Shown: piece by piece, positions 16,582 to 25,903 of the stretch
Layout: each line of letters starts with the position of its first letter
Numbering within the stretch: the stretch's first letter is position 1
Origin: Bacteroidota bacterium
Lineage (GTDB): Bacteria; Bacteroidota; Bacteroidia; Bacteroidales; P3
Assembly: GCA_023415495.1 (NCBI GenBank)
Contig: JAEZKK010000018.1
Location: 181,152 to 245,151 of the forward strand
DNA length: 64,000 bases
Direction of reading: 5' to 3'
Made by a program: the position numbers and the translations under genes
The notes under the pieces: generated by a model
The model's database searches: none
What the model saw: only the letters and a program-made list of their open reading frames with translations
Told to the model about the DNA's origin: nothing

Positions 16582-18729
16582 ATGACTCTTTTGGATTATT
16601 CTAAGAAAATTGCTCAGATTGCTCAATTGCAACTTAAGGCTGTTGAAAATACTTTAAATCTTATTGCTCAGGGAGCTACCATACCTTTTATTGCAAGGTA
16701 TCGTAAGGAAATGACTGGAGGTTTGGATGAGGTTAAGCTAACACAGATTAGGGATTTATATAACCAATTATTAGAATTAGACAAAAGAAGAAAGACCATA
16801 TTAGAAACAATAGAGTCGCAAGGTCAACTTAGCAAGGAGCTTGAAGAAAAAATACTTTTGGCTGAGAGTTTAAGTGAATTGGAAGACCTTTACTTACCTT
16901 ATAAACCAAAGAGAAAGACAAGGGCAAGCATTGCAATAGCTAAAGGATTGGAACCATTGGCTAAAAAGATATTATCTCAAGAGAGAATAGATATAGAATT
17001 ATTTGCAGAGAAATTTATTGATTCAGAAAAAGAAGTAGAAAATATAGAGCAAGCTCTAAGTGGAGCAAGGGATATTATTGCTGAATGGGTAAATGAGGAT
17101 GCAATAATTAGAGATAGGATAAGAAATTACTATAAAAGAAATTCATTAATTGCTTCAAAACTAATTAAGAATAAGGAAGAGGAAGCTAAGAAATATGAGA
17201 ATTACTTCGATTGGAGTGAAAAGGCATTAAAAAGCCCATCGCATAGAGTTCTTGCAATGTTTAGAGCAGAAAATGAAGGATTCCTAAGATTGAAAATCTT
17301 GCCAGAGGATGAAGAAACTCCTATTGAATTAATAAAAAAACAATATATTAAAGCAAATAATTCCTGCTCTGAGCAATTATCCCTTGCCATTAAGGATTCG
17401 TATAAGAGATTATTATCTCCATCTATGGAGAATGAAATAAAATCTATTCTTAAGGAAAAGGCAGATGAGGAAGCAATAAAAATATTTGCAGAAAACCTAA
17501 GACAACTATTAATGTCTTCTCCTCTTGGTGAGAAAAGAGTACTTGCACTTGACCCAGGCTTTAGGACAGGATGCAAATTAGTATGTTTAGATGAAAATGG
17601 AAAATTACTTTTCGATGATGTTATTTATCCACACTCATCTCTTAGAGAAGAAAACCAATCAATAACAATTTTAGAACAATTAGTTCAAGAATTTAATATC
17701 CAAGCAATAGCAATTGGGAATGGAACTGCAGGAAGGGAAACCGAATATGTTGTAAAGAAATGCAGGTTTAAAAATAACCCTATAATAACCCTTGTAAATG
17801 AAAGTGGAGCTTCGGTTTATTCAGCAAGTCAAGGAGCAAGAGAAGAGTTTGGAGAATATGACCTAACTGTTCGTGGAGCTGTAAGTATTGGTAGAAGGTT
17901 AATGGACCCACTTGCCGAATTAGTAAAGATTGACCCTAAGAGTATAGGAGTAGGGCAGTACCAGCACGATGTTAATCAAACAAAATTAGAAAAGTCTTTA
18001 GAAGAAACTGTAATTTCTTGCGTTAACCAAGTAGGGGTGGATTTAAATACTGCTTCCAAGGAATTGCTTACCTATGTTTCTGGTTTGGGAGAAGGATTAG
18101 CAAAGAATATTATAGATTATAGAAACGAAAATGGAGGTTTTGCCTCAAGAGAAGAACTTAAAAAGGTAAAACGTTTTGGAGAGAAAGCATTTGAACAATC
18201 GGCAGGATTTCTAAAAATAAGAAATGCTAAAAACCCTTTAGATTCTTCGAGTGTTCACCCAGAAAGCTATGAAATAGTGTATAAGATGGCAAAAAGCCTA
18301 AATACAACTGTTGAAGAATTGATTAAAGATAAAACAAAGAGAGAAAAGATAAATATTAATGATTTCGTTACTCCAAGCTGTGGATTGCCTACCTTAAAGG
18401 ATATAATTAAGGAATTGGAAAAGCCTGGTAGAGATATTAGAACAGAGTTTGAAGTGTTTGAATTTAATAAGGATATAAACAGTATTAATGATGTTAAGGA
18501 AGGAATGATAGTAAATGGAATAGTAACCAATATTACTGCATTTGGAGCCTTTGTTGATATTGGTGCACATCAAGATGGACTTGTCCATATTAGTCAGATT
18601 ACAAATAAATTTATAAAAGACCCTAATGAGTATCTGAAGCTAAATCAAAAGATTAGAGCTAAGGTAATAGGAGTAGATTTAGCAAAGAATAGGATTAGCT
18701 TAAGTATGAAAGAAGCTAAGAATGAGTAA
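16582..18729 (+). CDS. tex: Tex-family RNA-binding transcription accessory protein
   Basis: About 715 residues. The N-terminal helical region contains TIPFIARYRKEMTGGLDEV. A YqgF/RNase H-like domain begins LALDPGFRTGCKLV. Helix-hairpin-helix motifs follow (YVSGLGEGLAKNI), then a C-terminal S1 RNA-binding domain (GIVTNITAFGAFVDIG). Tex associates with transcription complexes and RNA. I use the ATG at 16582 (MTLLDYSK), the family-typical start; the frame extends upstream to a TTG at 16555 that overlaps a promoter-like element. Confidence 0.95.
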   Translation: MTLLDYSKKIAQIAQLQLKAVENTLNLIAQGATIPFIARYRKEMTGGLDEVKLTQIRDLYNQLLELDKRRKTILETIESQGQLSKELEEKILLAESLSELEDLYLPYKPKRKTRASIAIAKGLEPLAKKILSQERIDIELFAEKFIDSEKEVENIEQALSGARDIIAEWVNEDAIIRDRIRNYYKRNSLIASKLIKNKEEEAKKYENYFDWSEKALKSPSHRVLAMFRAENEGFLRLKILPEDEETPIELIKKQYIKANNSCSEQLSLAIKDSYKRLLSPSMENEIKSILKEKADEEAIKIFAENLRQLLMSSPLGEKRVLALDPGFRTGCKLVCLDENGKLLFDDVIYPHSSLREENQSITILEQLVQEFNIQAIAIGNGTAGRETEYVVKKCRFKNNPIITLVNESGASVYSASQGAREEFGEYDLTVRGAVSIGRRLMDPLAELVKIDPKSIGVGQYQHDVNQTKLEKSLEETVISCVNQVGVDLNTASKELLTYVSGLGEGLAKNIIDYRNENGGFASREELKKVKRFGEKAFEQSAGFLKIRNAKNPLDSSSVHPESYEIVYKMAKSLNTTVEELIKDKTKREKININDFVTPSCGLPTLKDIIKELEKPGRDIRTEFEVFEFNKDINSINDVKEGMIVNGIVTNITAFGAFVDIGAHQDGLVHISQITNKFIKDPNEYLKLNQKIRAKVIGVDLAKNRISLSMKEAKNE

Positions 18730-18746
18730 ATAATTTTAAAGAAAAG

Positions 18747-19457
18747 ATGAGGAAGAGTATAATAGGAATTATAGTTTTATTGGTTTTGTTTTCATCCCAA
18801 CCGTTATATTCCCAGATTTTTAAGGGAATGGTAATCGCTGGAGGGAATCTAACCCAAATTGATGGAGATGAATCCACAGGCTATTCCAAATTAGGTTTAA
18901 ATACTGGTTTGGGTGTTATGGCAGCACTTGACAAACAAAGAAATTGGTTAATGAGTATGGAAGTATTATTTAACCAATTGGGTTCTTATGAGGAATATGA
19001 CCCATTCAATTATAATACAACCCTTAACTATGCCTCTGTTCCTTTTCTACTACATTATGAAGATAAACGTGGAGGGTGGACCTTTGGAGCAGGGCTTCAA
19101 TACTCAAGACTATTTAGTGTTAGAGAGGATTGGGGATTGCCAAAGGATACAATACTTTATTTCTCAAGACCAGATTTAAACAATTTGAATGACTTTAAGT
19201 CTGAGGATATTTCCGGAGTATTTGATATTAGATTTAGGATTTGGGAGAGATTGAAATTTAATTTCCGTTACCAATACTCCTTGTTTGCAATTCGAAAGGA
19301 TGTAGTTTATTTTAATGGATTTCCACCAGTTACCTATGAGTTTAAAACGTGGAAGAGAGATTTTTATAATAATAGTATGACATTGAGGTTGATTTATGTA
19401 ATAAATGAACGTTCAACTAAGGAATTAGACAGAAATATTAGAAGAAATGAATACTAA
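18747..19457 (+). CDS. PorT-like outer-membrane beta-barrel protein
   Basis: 236 residues with a signal peptide (cleavage near LYSQ) and a barrel of alternating strands. It opens with GMVIAGGNLTQIDGDE, GYSKLGLNTG, the PorT-family N-terminal pattern found in T9SS-bearing Bacteroidota, where PorT itself assists secretion. Many paralogues exist, so assignment to PorT proper is not made. It starts 18 nt after tex and its end overlaps coaD by 11 nt, so it is probably part of the same transcript. Confidence 0.75.
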   Translation: MRKSIIGIIVLLVLFSSQPLYSQIFKGMVIAGGNLTQIDGDESTGYSKLGLNTGLGVMAALDKQRNWLMSMEVLFNQLGSYEEYDPFNYNTTLNYASVPFLLHYEDKRGGWTFGAGLQYSRLFSVREDWGLPKDTILYFSRPDLNNLNDFKSEDISGVFDIRFRIWERLKFNFRYQYSLFAIRKDVVYFNGFPPVTYEFKTWKRDFYNNSMTLRLIYVINERSTKELDRNIRRNEY

Positions 19458-19947
19458 CGAAAAGAGAATAGCCATTTTCCCAGGCTCATTTGACCCAATA
19501 ACAAAGGGGCATAAATCGGTTGTCTTAAGAGCATTGCCCTTATTCGACGAGATAATACTTGCAATAGGAGAAAACACTTCAAAGAAATACTTTTTTACCC
19601 TTGAGCAAAGACTTGAGTGGTTAAGGATGACCTTTGAAAAATACGAAAAGATAAAAGTAGATTCCTTTAATTGCCTATTAGTTGACTATTGTAATAAGCA
19701 AAATGCAAAATATATTATAAGAGGATTAAGAAACTCAGTAGATTTCCAATATGAAAGAAATATAGCTCTAATCAATCAGGAATTAAACCCAGATATAGAA
19801 ACAGTATTTCTACTAACCAAACCAGAGGACAGAGCAATAAGCTCCTCCTTCGTAAGAGAAATCCTGTCCTTTGGAGGAGATATAAAAAAATTCATTCCCG
19901 AAGAAATAGCGGGAAGTGATAAGTTAAAAGTTAAAAGTGATGAGTAG
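19447..19947 (+). CDS. coaD: Pantetheine-phosphate adenylyltransferase CoaD
   Basis: Penultimate step of coenzyme A synthesis, joining ATP and 4'-phosphopantetheine. Motifs are FPGSFDPITKGH (nucleotidyltransferase HxGH-type signature, here TKGH), YIIRGLRNSVDFQYE, and ISSSFVRE. 166 residues is slightly longer than usual because of a short repetitive tail (KLKVKSDE). coaE, the last CoA step, is encoded at 26902-27483. Confidence 0.95.
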   Translation: MNTNEKRIAIFPGSFDPITKGHKSVVLRALPLFDEIILAIGENTSKKYFFTLEQRLEWLRMTFEKYEKIKVDSFNCLLVDYCNKQNAKYIIRGLRNSVDFQYERNIALINQELNPDIETVFLLTKPEDRAISSSFVREILSFGGDIKKFIPEEIAGSDKLKVKSDE

Positions 19948-20515
19948 AAGAAATTTTAAACCTGGCACAATGATTTACCCATTGCCAGCTGCTATGGTTT
20001 CCTGCGGAAGTGAGCCAAAGGATTATAATATTATTACTGTTTCATGGATAGGAACAATATGCTCAGACCCTCCAATGTGTTATATATCTGTTAGGAAATC
20101 TCGCCATTCTCATAAGCTGATTATGGAGAACAAGTGTTTTGTAATTAATCTTACTACAGAAGAACTATTAAAAGCTACTGATTGGTGTGGAGTAAAGTCA
20201 GGTAAGGACTATAATAAATTTAAAGAAATGAAGCTTACTCCAATAAAAGGCGAAATTGTAAACTCTCCAATGATTGCCCAAAGCCCACTTTGTATTGAAT
20301 GTGAGGTTGTGGAGGTTAAGGAGCTTGGAAGTCATGATATGTTTATTGCCAATGTTGTAAATGTAAGTGCTGATGAAACATTTATCAATCCGAAAACAGA
20401 TACCCTTGAGCTAAACAGAGCAAATCTTCTTGCTTATTCACATGGAAAATACTATGGATTAGGCAAGCAATTAGGTTTCTTTGGTCATTCAGTACAAAAG
20501 AGAAAAAAGGTTTAA
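19940..20515 (+). CDS. Flavin reductase-like / FMN-binding split-barrel protein
   Basis: About 190 residues with the flavin reductase pattern YPLPAAMVSCGS...NIITVSWIGTICSDPPMCYISVR, then SHKLI and FVINL. Such proteins bind FMN and transfer electrons from NAD(P)H or serve as redox proteins in anaerobes. I prefer the ATG at 19940 to the GTG at 19937. It overlaps the coaD stop by 8 nt. The natural electron partner cannot be told from the context. Confidence 0.9.
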   Translation: MSRRNFKPGTMIYPLPAAMVSCGSEPKDYNIITVSWIGTICSDPPMCYISVRKSRHSHKLIMENKCFVINLTTEELLKATDWCGVKSGKDYNKFKEMKLTPIKGEIVNSPMIAQSPLCIECEVVEVKELGSHDMFIANVVNVSADETFINPKTDTLELNRANLLAYSHGKYYGLGKQLGFFGHSVQKRKKV

Positions 20516-20521
20516 AAAATA

Positions 20522-21667
20522 TTATAACCTAATTCCCACATTCCACTCTATAAAATGAGCTATTCTAAACTTAGAAGCTCTAATCGATACCCCTAAGAAT
20601 AAATCTTTGTAAACTTCTTGTCTGAATCCAATCCTCTGGAAGAAATTGCTGGAGCTGGTTTCCGACCTTATTCTATATAGGTAATAACCAGCATCGAAAA
20701 GGACTGAGAAGTTTTCAATCCTATACTCATAGCTCAAAAACATATTTAAGGTTAATCTATCAATAAATTTGCTATCGGTAGAGATAACAACTCCATTATC
20801 TGCATTGAAAATTGAATTAGACTTTTCGTCATAACCAAGATTTATCCCAAGCCCAATATTTCTCTTATAGCTAAGGTTTCGGTATAATACAGAGCTTAGC
20901 CCAATAGCTTGATAATACCTATAAACATATCTCATATGGTCGGTAAACGCAAATTGTCCTCTTTCTTGTAGCTCAGAATAATATCCCCAATAAATCCAAG
21001 AAACTAAATCAAATCCTTTTTCAAACTCCAATCTATTATTCTCAATAAAACCCCTCTTATTAAAATCATATCTAAGACTAATTCGAGGTTGAAAAGTATA
21101 GATAGCCCAATTAGGCTTTTTAGTTGCACCATTAGAAAAATGAGAAAGAAATAATCCAAAAGAGGTTTGAAAATTATTATTAAGCTCAATATCCAAACTT
21201 AGTCCTTCCTCAACATAACAATTAAAATGGCTACCTATTGATACATTTTCCAAATTATCTACTCCCCAATGTTTAGGGAAATAAGAGACACCAATTGATA
21301 AATCGTTTCTTAAACTAAATTTCCCTTTCGAGAAAAGAGTTTTAGAAACAAATCCATAGAGGGCAAGGGGAGAGCCTAAGTGTTTAGGAGAATGGAAGTC
21401 GGCAATATAAATACCAAAACCATAATAAGGATATTTATATAAGCTATGCCATGGCTTTTCTCCTTTGGTTTGGATTATATATCTTAGCGAATATGCTTGA
21501 AAATTATTAATAGGCTTATTAGTATAGGTGCCGTCCAAGAACCTATCTGTAGGGAATACATAACCATATTGAGATAAAAAGCTTAATCCACTATTATTTT
21601 GCCCATAAAGGATTAAAATTAAAGGATTAAAGAATAAAATAATTGAAATCAAGATATATTTTCTCAT
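20522..21667 (-). CDS. PagL-like acyloxyacyl hydrolase (lipid A 3-O-deacylase family)
   Basis: 381 residues with a signal peptide (cleavage near LYGQ) and a beta-barrel pattern. Around residues 176-185 it reads HFSNGATKKPN, which matches the PagL catalytic stretch: His and Ser separated by one residue, then Asn. PagL removes the 3-O acyl chain from lipid A in the outer membrane. The protein is more than twice the length of classical PagL, with additional strands at the C-terminus, as in Bacteroidota homologues. It is convergent with the flavin reductase gene and stands alone. Confidence 0.8.
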   Translation of the reverse strand: MRKYILISIILFFNPLILILYGQNNSGLSFLSQYGYVFPTDRFLDGTYTNKPINNFQAYSLRYIIQTKGEKPWHSLYKYPYYGFGIYIADFHSPKHLGSPLALYGFVSKTLFSKGKFSLRNDLSIGVSYFPKHWGVDNLENVSIGSHFNCYVEEGLSLDIELNNNFQTSFGLFLSHFSNGATKKPNWAIYTFQPRISLRYDFNKRGFIENNRLEFEKGFDLVSWIYWGYYSELQERGQFAFTDHMRYVYRYYQAIGLSSVLYRNLSYKRNIGLGINLGYDEKSNSIFNADNGVVISTDSKFIDRLTLNMFLSYEYRIENFSVLFDAGYYLYRIRSETSSSNFFQRIGFRQEVYKDLFLGVSIRASKFRIAHFIEWNVGIRL

Positions 21668-21783
21668 TTCTCTAAATATAAATATTATCTCTATAGCTTG
21701 TCTATTAGTTTATTAACAAGCATTGTGATTTAATGTTCATGCCTTGTTTTATCATTTTATTTACGTTTCTGCTAAAAAATTCA

Positions 21784-21791
21784 TACCTTTG
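21784..21791 (+). promoter_or_regulatory. -7 element of the nusB operon
   Basis: TACCTTTG, followed by CAATC, is a strong -7 match 24 nt before the nusB ATG. The -33 region is T-rich without a clear TTTG. Confidence 0.6.
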
Positions 21792-21814
21792 CAATCTGAA
21801 ATTAAATACGAATA

Positions 21815-22783
21815 ATGTTAAATCGTCATTTTTATAGAGCTAAGACCTTACAATCACTCTATGCATATCAAGTTTCGGAGAGTTCAAATTTATTGGATGG
21901 TGAAAAGAAACTTATTGAATCAATTGAGAAATTAGAAAATATTCATGTTTATCTCCTTTCTTCAATTTTAGAAATTCATTCAATTGCAGAAGAACAAATT
22001 GAAGCAGCAAAACTAAAATACTTCCCAACAGAAGAAGAGAAAAATCCTAATTTAAAATTCTTAAACAATGCTATTATAGCTCAACTTAAAAATAATGTTG
22101 AGTTAGAATCGAAAATTAAAAGATTAAAGATTAGCTGGCATGACCATAGAGATATCCTAATAGATATCTATAATAAGTTCAAGAATTCCGATATCTTTAA
22201 ATCCTATATGTCCGAAGAGGAAGAATATGATTTGGATAAGAAGATAATTATCCAACTGCTAAAAAATCATATAATCCGTAATGAACAGCTTTATGATATC
22301 CTTTGCGAAAACGAATTGGAATGGGAAACCTATTACGAGATAATAGCCTACCACCTTATTCTTTTTATTAAAGATTTCACCCAAGAGGACACTATTCTAA
22401 AGGCTTTGCCAAAGATATTTGATAAGAAAAACGAAGAGGGACAAAATGAGAATGATAAGGACCTAATGAAAAAACTCTTTAGGAAAACAATCCAGGAGAG
22501 TGATTTTATGGAGGAGTTAATCAAGAAGAGAATACAGAACTGGGAAATAGAAAGAATTGCAATTCTCGATATTATTATAATAAAAATGGGTATTGTGGAG
22601 TTAATGTATTGTCCTGATATCCCAATTAGGGTTACCCTTAACGAATATATCGAACTTGCAAAAGAATTTTCTACCGAAAAAAGCAGAATCTTTGTAAATG
22701 GAGTATTAGATAAGCTTATTGCTGAGCTTAGGGTTATGGGTAAGCTAAGAAAGATTGATGACGAAAATCAAATTGATATTTAA
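21815..22783 (+). CDS. nusB: Transcription antitermination factor NusB
   Basis: 322 residues, the long Bacteroidota form (classical NusB is about 140). The N-terminus MLNRHFYRAKTLQSLYAYQ and the C-terminal helical core (WEIERIAILDIIIIKMGIVEL, then PIRVTLNEYIELAKEFS) carry the family signature. NusB binds boxA RNA with NusE for antitermination of rRNA operons. It is first of a conserved Bacteroidota run (DUF1573, yajC, ybbR, coaE). Confidence 0.94.
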   Translation: MLNRHFYRAKTLQSLYAYQVSESSNLLDGEKKLIESIEKLENIHVYLLSSILEIHSIAEEQIEAAKLKYFPTEEEKNPNLKFLNNAIIAQLKNNVELESKIKRLKISWHDHRDILIDIYNKFKNSDIFKSYMSEEEEYDLDKKIIIQLLKNHIIRNEQLYDILCENELEWETYYEIIAYHLILFIKDFTQEDTILKALPKIFDKKNEEGQNENDKDLMKKLFRKTIQESDFMEELIKKRIQNWEIERIAILDIIIIKMGIVELMYCPDIPIRVTLNEYIELAKEFSTEKSRIFVNGVLDKLIAELRVMGKLRKIDDENQIDI

Positions 22784-22798
22784 TTGATTTACTAAATT

Positions 22799-23215
22799 AT
22801 GAAGAGAATTTTGGGCATATTAGCTTTGTTGGCAAGTATTGGATTGGTAGTTACCTCCTGCAAGAAAGAGGATAAAAAAATTAATGCCAATCTTATTGAG
22901 AATACAACTATTATTAAGTTTGAAAGAGAGATTGTCGATTTTGGAAAGCTTAATGATGGAGAAAAGGTAACCTGCAGTTTTAAGTTCAAGAATGCAGGGG
23001 AAAGCGATTTAATTATTTCTTCAGTTAGTGCTAACTGTGGTTGTACTGTTGCAGACTATCCAAGAGAACCAATTTCTCCAGGAGAGGAAGGGCAAATAAC
23101 AGTTACCTACGATTCAAGCAATAGTAGTGGGCTTAGAATATCAAAAGAAATATCGGTTCTAACCAATACAACACCCCCAACTACAACTCTAAGGGTAGTT
23201 GCAGATATATTATAA
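22799..23215 (+). CDS. DUF1573 lipoprotein
   Basis: 138 residues. A lipoprotein signal has its lipobox cysteine at position 21 (LVVTSC). The DUF1573 immunoglobulin-like domain shows FGKLNDGEKVTCSFKFKN and the signature SSVSANCGCTV with a CGC pair. Function is unknown. The position between nusB and yajC is typical in Bacteroidota. Confidence 0.93.
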   Translation: MKRILGILALLASIGLVVTSCKKEDKKINANLIENTTIIKFEREIVDFGKLNDGEKVTCSFKFKNAGESDLIISSVSANCGCTVADYPREPISPGEEGQITVTYDSSNSSGLRISKEISVLTNTTPPTTTLRVVADIL

Positions 23216-23258
23216 AATTAAAATCAAAGAGTATTAACCATAAACAAGAATAAGTAAA

Positions 23259-23573
23259 ATGAATTTATTAAATGTATTATTAATGGCACCACAGGAAGGT
23301 GGTGGAGGATGGAGTCAGATGATTATGTTACTTGCAATAGTAGTAATATTTTATTTCTTTATGATTCGTCCACAAACACAAAAATCTAAAAAAGAAAAAC
23401 AATTTAGAGAATCTCTTCAAAAGGGACAAAAGATTGTAACAATTGGTGGAATGCACGGAAAGATTGTAGATGTAAAAGAAACTACAGTTATAATCGAAGT
23501 TGCAAATGATGTTAAGGTTGAAATGGAAAAATCTTCTATTGCAATTGAAGTTACTCAAACTCCAAAGAAATAG
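23259..23573 (+). CDS. yajC: Preprotein translocase subunit YajC
   Basis: 104 residues with one transmembrane helix (MIMLLAIVVIFYFFMI) followed by RPQTQKSKKEKQFRESL and the YajC soluble domain (GQKIVTIGGMHGKI). YajC associates with SecDF at the Sec translocon. It is followed by a terminator, whereas in related genomes it usually leads on to ybbR and coaE. Confidence 0.95.
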   Translation: MNLLNVLLMAPQEGGGGWSQMIMLLAIVVIFYFFMIRPQTQKSKKEKQFRESLQKGQKIVTIGGMHGKIVDVKETTVIIEVANDVKVEMEKSSIAIEVTQTPKK

Positions 23574-23597
23574 TATTTATATTTTAAATAAACCTCT

Positions 23598-23645
23598 AAA
23601 AGGGTTGAAATGAATATCAAAACTCATCTCAACCCTTTTCTTTTT
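23598..23645 (+). terminator. Rho-independent terminator after yajC
   Basis: The stem starts AAAAGGGTTGA (23598) and pairs with TCAACCCTTTT (ending 23639). It can extend to 16 bp with one mismatch, and a T-rich tail follows. Confidence 0.88.
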
Positions 23646-23710
23646 ACAATAATATTTCACATATCTTAACCCTTACTTAATTAACGTTTCTGTTAAGAGA
23701 ACTAACTCTT

Positions 23711-23800
23711 GATTCTACGAAAATGTAATTTGATTCTATTTTTTTAGAATCAAGAGTTAGTTTTCTGTAATTTGATTCTATTTCGCTGTAATTTGATTCC
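23711..23800. repeat. GATTCT/AGAATC array, copy 2
   Basis: GATTCT starts at 23711, 23732 and 23774 (GATTCC at 23795) and AGAATC at 23746, giving steps of 21, 14, 28 and 21 nt. It is a reverse-complement relative of 15981-16075. In that copy the inner 15-mer reads TAGAATCAAATTACA; here the same spot reads its reverse complement. Confidence 0.85.
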
Positions 23801-23815
23801 AATTCCCAATCACCC

Positions 23816-23847
23816 CAAAAAGCCACATAGTGGCGACATTATGGTAG
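23816..23847 (-). repeat. REP-like hairpin element (single copy)
   Basis: GCCAC-ATA-GTGGC hairpin (23822-23834) followed by GACATTATGGTAG, the reverse complement of the CTACCATAATGTC end. It belongs to the same family as 52877-53071, 56557-56636 and 59341-59540. Confidence 0.8.
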
Positions 23848-23865
23848 TTAAATACACATAAATAT

Positions 23866-23897
23866 TTTGATATCTCAAAAATATTATTATACCTTTG
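23866..23897 (+). promoter_or_regulatory. Promoter of the tandem T9SS genes
   Basis: TTTG (23866-23869) and TACCTTTG (23890-23897) with a 20-nt spacer: a near-consensus promoter about 60 nt before the ATG. Confidence 0.8.
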
Positions 23898-23959
23898 CAA
23901 AACAGTAGATTTCTGATATTTAAGAAATGAAAGCAAATAGAAACCAAAAGTAATCAGTT

Positions 23960-24895
23960 ATGAAAACAAGAATTTACAAATTAGTATTAGGAGTATTTGT
24001 TACTATAATATCATTTAGTGCTTATACTCAAGATTATCAGTATATCCCAATGGTAAAACCAGGAGTACAAATTTGGGTAAATGATTTTGCATACTATACT
24101 CCAATTGGTACAATTTATTTCTTTCATAAATTTGCTTTAACTGACGAAGATACAATTTTGGATAACGTAACATATAAGAAACTATATAAATTTAGAGATA
24201 ATGAATTTAACCCTTCAACATCTCAATTTATTGGAGGGATAAGGGAAGATTCAACAAAAAGAGTTTATTATAAATCTGTTTATCATCCTTATTATACTGT
24301 AGGGAGTACTATGTTATGTGATTTTTCTCTTTCTGTTGGAGATACATTTAGTGTTAATGATTTTTCTGTAGATACTGTAGTTTGCCAAATAAGTTCAATT
24401 GATACAATTAATTATGAAGGGGTTCCAAGAAGAACCTTTACAGTAAAAAGCAATTCATATCCAAATTATTATTTAGCTACTTGGATTGAAGGAATTGGAA
24501 ATTATGATGGATTATTATATGATATGACAACAAGATTAGTGGGACTTGATTTTTTAGGGCGACTAAGATGTTATATACATAACGGGACATTGCTTTATCA
24601 TAAATATTCAAATGGAATCAATGATTGCATAACACCAATAATGGGAATTGAAGATGTTTTACATGATAATTCAATTACCCTTTATCCCAATCCATCAAAT
24701 AGAGAAATAAATATCAGTTCGGAGAATATTATTAATTCAATAGAAATATTTAATTCACTTGGGCAAAGGGTTTATTATAGTGTGGTAAATTCTAATACAA
24801 AGACAATTGATATTTCTTCTTTTGTGAATGGAGTTTATATTCTTGGGATTAATACTGAGAATGGGGTTATAAGAAAGAAGATAATTAAGAATTAA
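23960..24895 (+). CDS. T9SS-secreted protein, tandem paralogue 1
   Basis: 311 residues. Signal peptide (cleavage near AYTQ), a unique body with regularly spaced aromatic residues, and a type A T9SS sorting domain (LYPNPSNREINI, IEIFNSLGQRV, then VNGVYILGI). The body has no recognisable enzyme motif. The next gene is a paralogue, nearly identical at the start (KLVLGVF) and throughout the sorting domain. With its own promoter upstream and a terminator after the pair, the unit sits between yajC and ybbR. Confidence 0.88.
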   Translation: MKTRIYKLVLGVFVTIISFSAYTQDYQYIPMVKPGVQIWVNDFAYYTPIGTIYFFHKFALTDEDTILDNVTYKKLYKFRDNEFNPSTSQFIGGIREDSTKRVYYKSVYHPYYTVGSTMLCDFSLSVGDTFSVNDFSVDTVVCQISSIDTINYEGVPRRTFTVKSNSYPNYYLATWIEGIGNYDGLLYDMTTRLVGLDFLGRLRCYIHNGTLLYHKYSNGINDCITPIMGIEDVLHDNSITLYPNPSNREINISSENIINSIEIFNSLGQRVYYSVVNSNTKTIDISSFVNGVYILGINTENGVIRKKIIKN

Positions 24896-24906
24896 ATCTT
24901 TAAGTT

Positions 24907-25821
24907 ATGAAAACAAACGTTTATAAATTAGTATTAGGAGTATTTATTACCCTAATATCTTTTAGTGTTAATGCTCAAAATTATGAGTATATTCCATTGG
25001 TTAAACCTGGATTGCAATTATGGACTTGGGATTATGGTTATTATGGATATGAGGCGTATAGATTCAGGAGGTATGCTCTTACGGAAGACGACACAATAAT
25101 AAATAATACAACCTATAAGAAAGTCTATGAATTTACAGGTATAGAATTTAATCCACTTACTGCAGAATATTACGGAGGATTAAGAGAAAATGCTCAAAAA
25201 CAAGTGTTTTATATGAAAAAAAACTACAATAATACCGAAACCTTATTGTATGATTTTTCTCTATCAATTGGAGATACATTTAGTATGCCTGATGTTACAC
25301 AATCATTTTCTTTCAAAGTTTCTTCAATAGATACAATATATTTTTTCGGGATTCAAAGAAAATTATTTGTAATTAATAGAATTCCAGAAGGTTCAGTTAT
25401 TGTATCTGCAATATGGATAGAAGGGGTGGGTGATTATGAAGGAATTCTACGTTTCCCGAGAGTTTATGCCGTTGATGATTGGAGTATAACTCGTTGTTAT
25501 ATTCATAATGGAGAATTACTTTACTCAAATTATTCACATGGAGGTAATGATTGTATAACCCCTTTAATGGGAATTGAAAGTATAATAGAGGATAATTCAA
25601 TTACCCTTTATCCTAATCCAACCAATAGCGAGGTAAATATCAGTTCGGAGAATATTATTAATTCAATTGAGATATTTAATTCTCTTGGACAAAGGGTTTA
25701 TTATAGTGTGGTAAATTCAATTGAGAAGGTAATTGATATTTCTTCTTTTACCAATGGGGTTTATATTCTTGGGGTTAATACTGAAAATGGGGTTATAAGG
25801 GAGAAGATAATTAAGAATTAA
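24907..25821 (+). CDS. T9SS-secreted protein, tandem paralogue 2
   Basis: 304 residues, same architecture as the preceding gene 11 nt upstream. Shared body landmarks are YEYIPLVKPGLQLW, the ALTEDDTI segment, DFSLSIGDTFS, WIEGVGDYEG, RCYIHNGELLY and DCITPLMGIE. The sorting-domain DNA is identical over long stretches in both copies, indicating recent duplication or gene conversion. Function unknown; surface or secreted location follows from the sorting domain. Confidence 0.88.
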   Translation: MKTNVYKLVLGVFITLISFSVNAQNYEYIPLVKPGLQLWTWDYGYYGYEAYRFRRYALTEDDTIINNTTYKKVYEFTGIEFNPLTAEYYGGLRENAQKQVFYMKKNYNNTETLLYDFSLSIGDTFSMPDVTQSFSFKVSSIDTIYFFGIQRKLFVINRIPEGSVIVSAIWIEGVGDYEGILRFPRVYAVDDWSITRCYIHNGELLYSNYSHGGNDCITPLMGIESIIEDNSITLYPNPTNSEVNISSENIINSIEIFNSLGQRVYYSVVNSIEKVIDISSFTNGVYILGVNTENGVIREKIIKN

Positions 25822-25849
25822 TATTGTATTTGGTTTTATTTGATTATAA

Positions 25850-25884
25850 ATAAGCAAAGGGATTAATTCTCTTTGCTTTTTTTA
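25850..25884 (+). terminator. Terminator after the T9SS pair
   Basis: AAGCAAAG (from 25852) pairs with CTTTGCTT (25871-25878), followed by a run of T. It closes the inserted two-gene unit. Confidence 0.8.
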
Positions 25885-25885
25885 T

Positions 25886-25893
25886 TATATTTG
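25886..25893 (+). promoter_or_regulatory. -7 element of the ybbR-coaE operon
   Basis: TATATTTG, followed by C, lies 10 nt before the ATG at 25904, directly after the terminator. A transcript from it would have almost no leader. Confidence 0.55.
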
Positions 25894-25903
25894 CAGATTA
25901 GTA

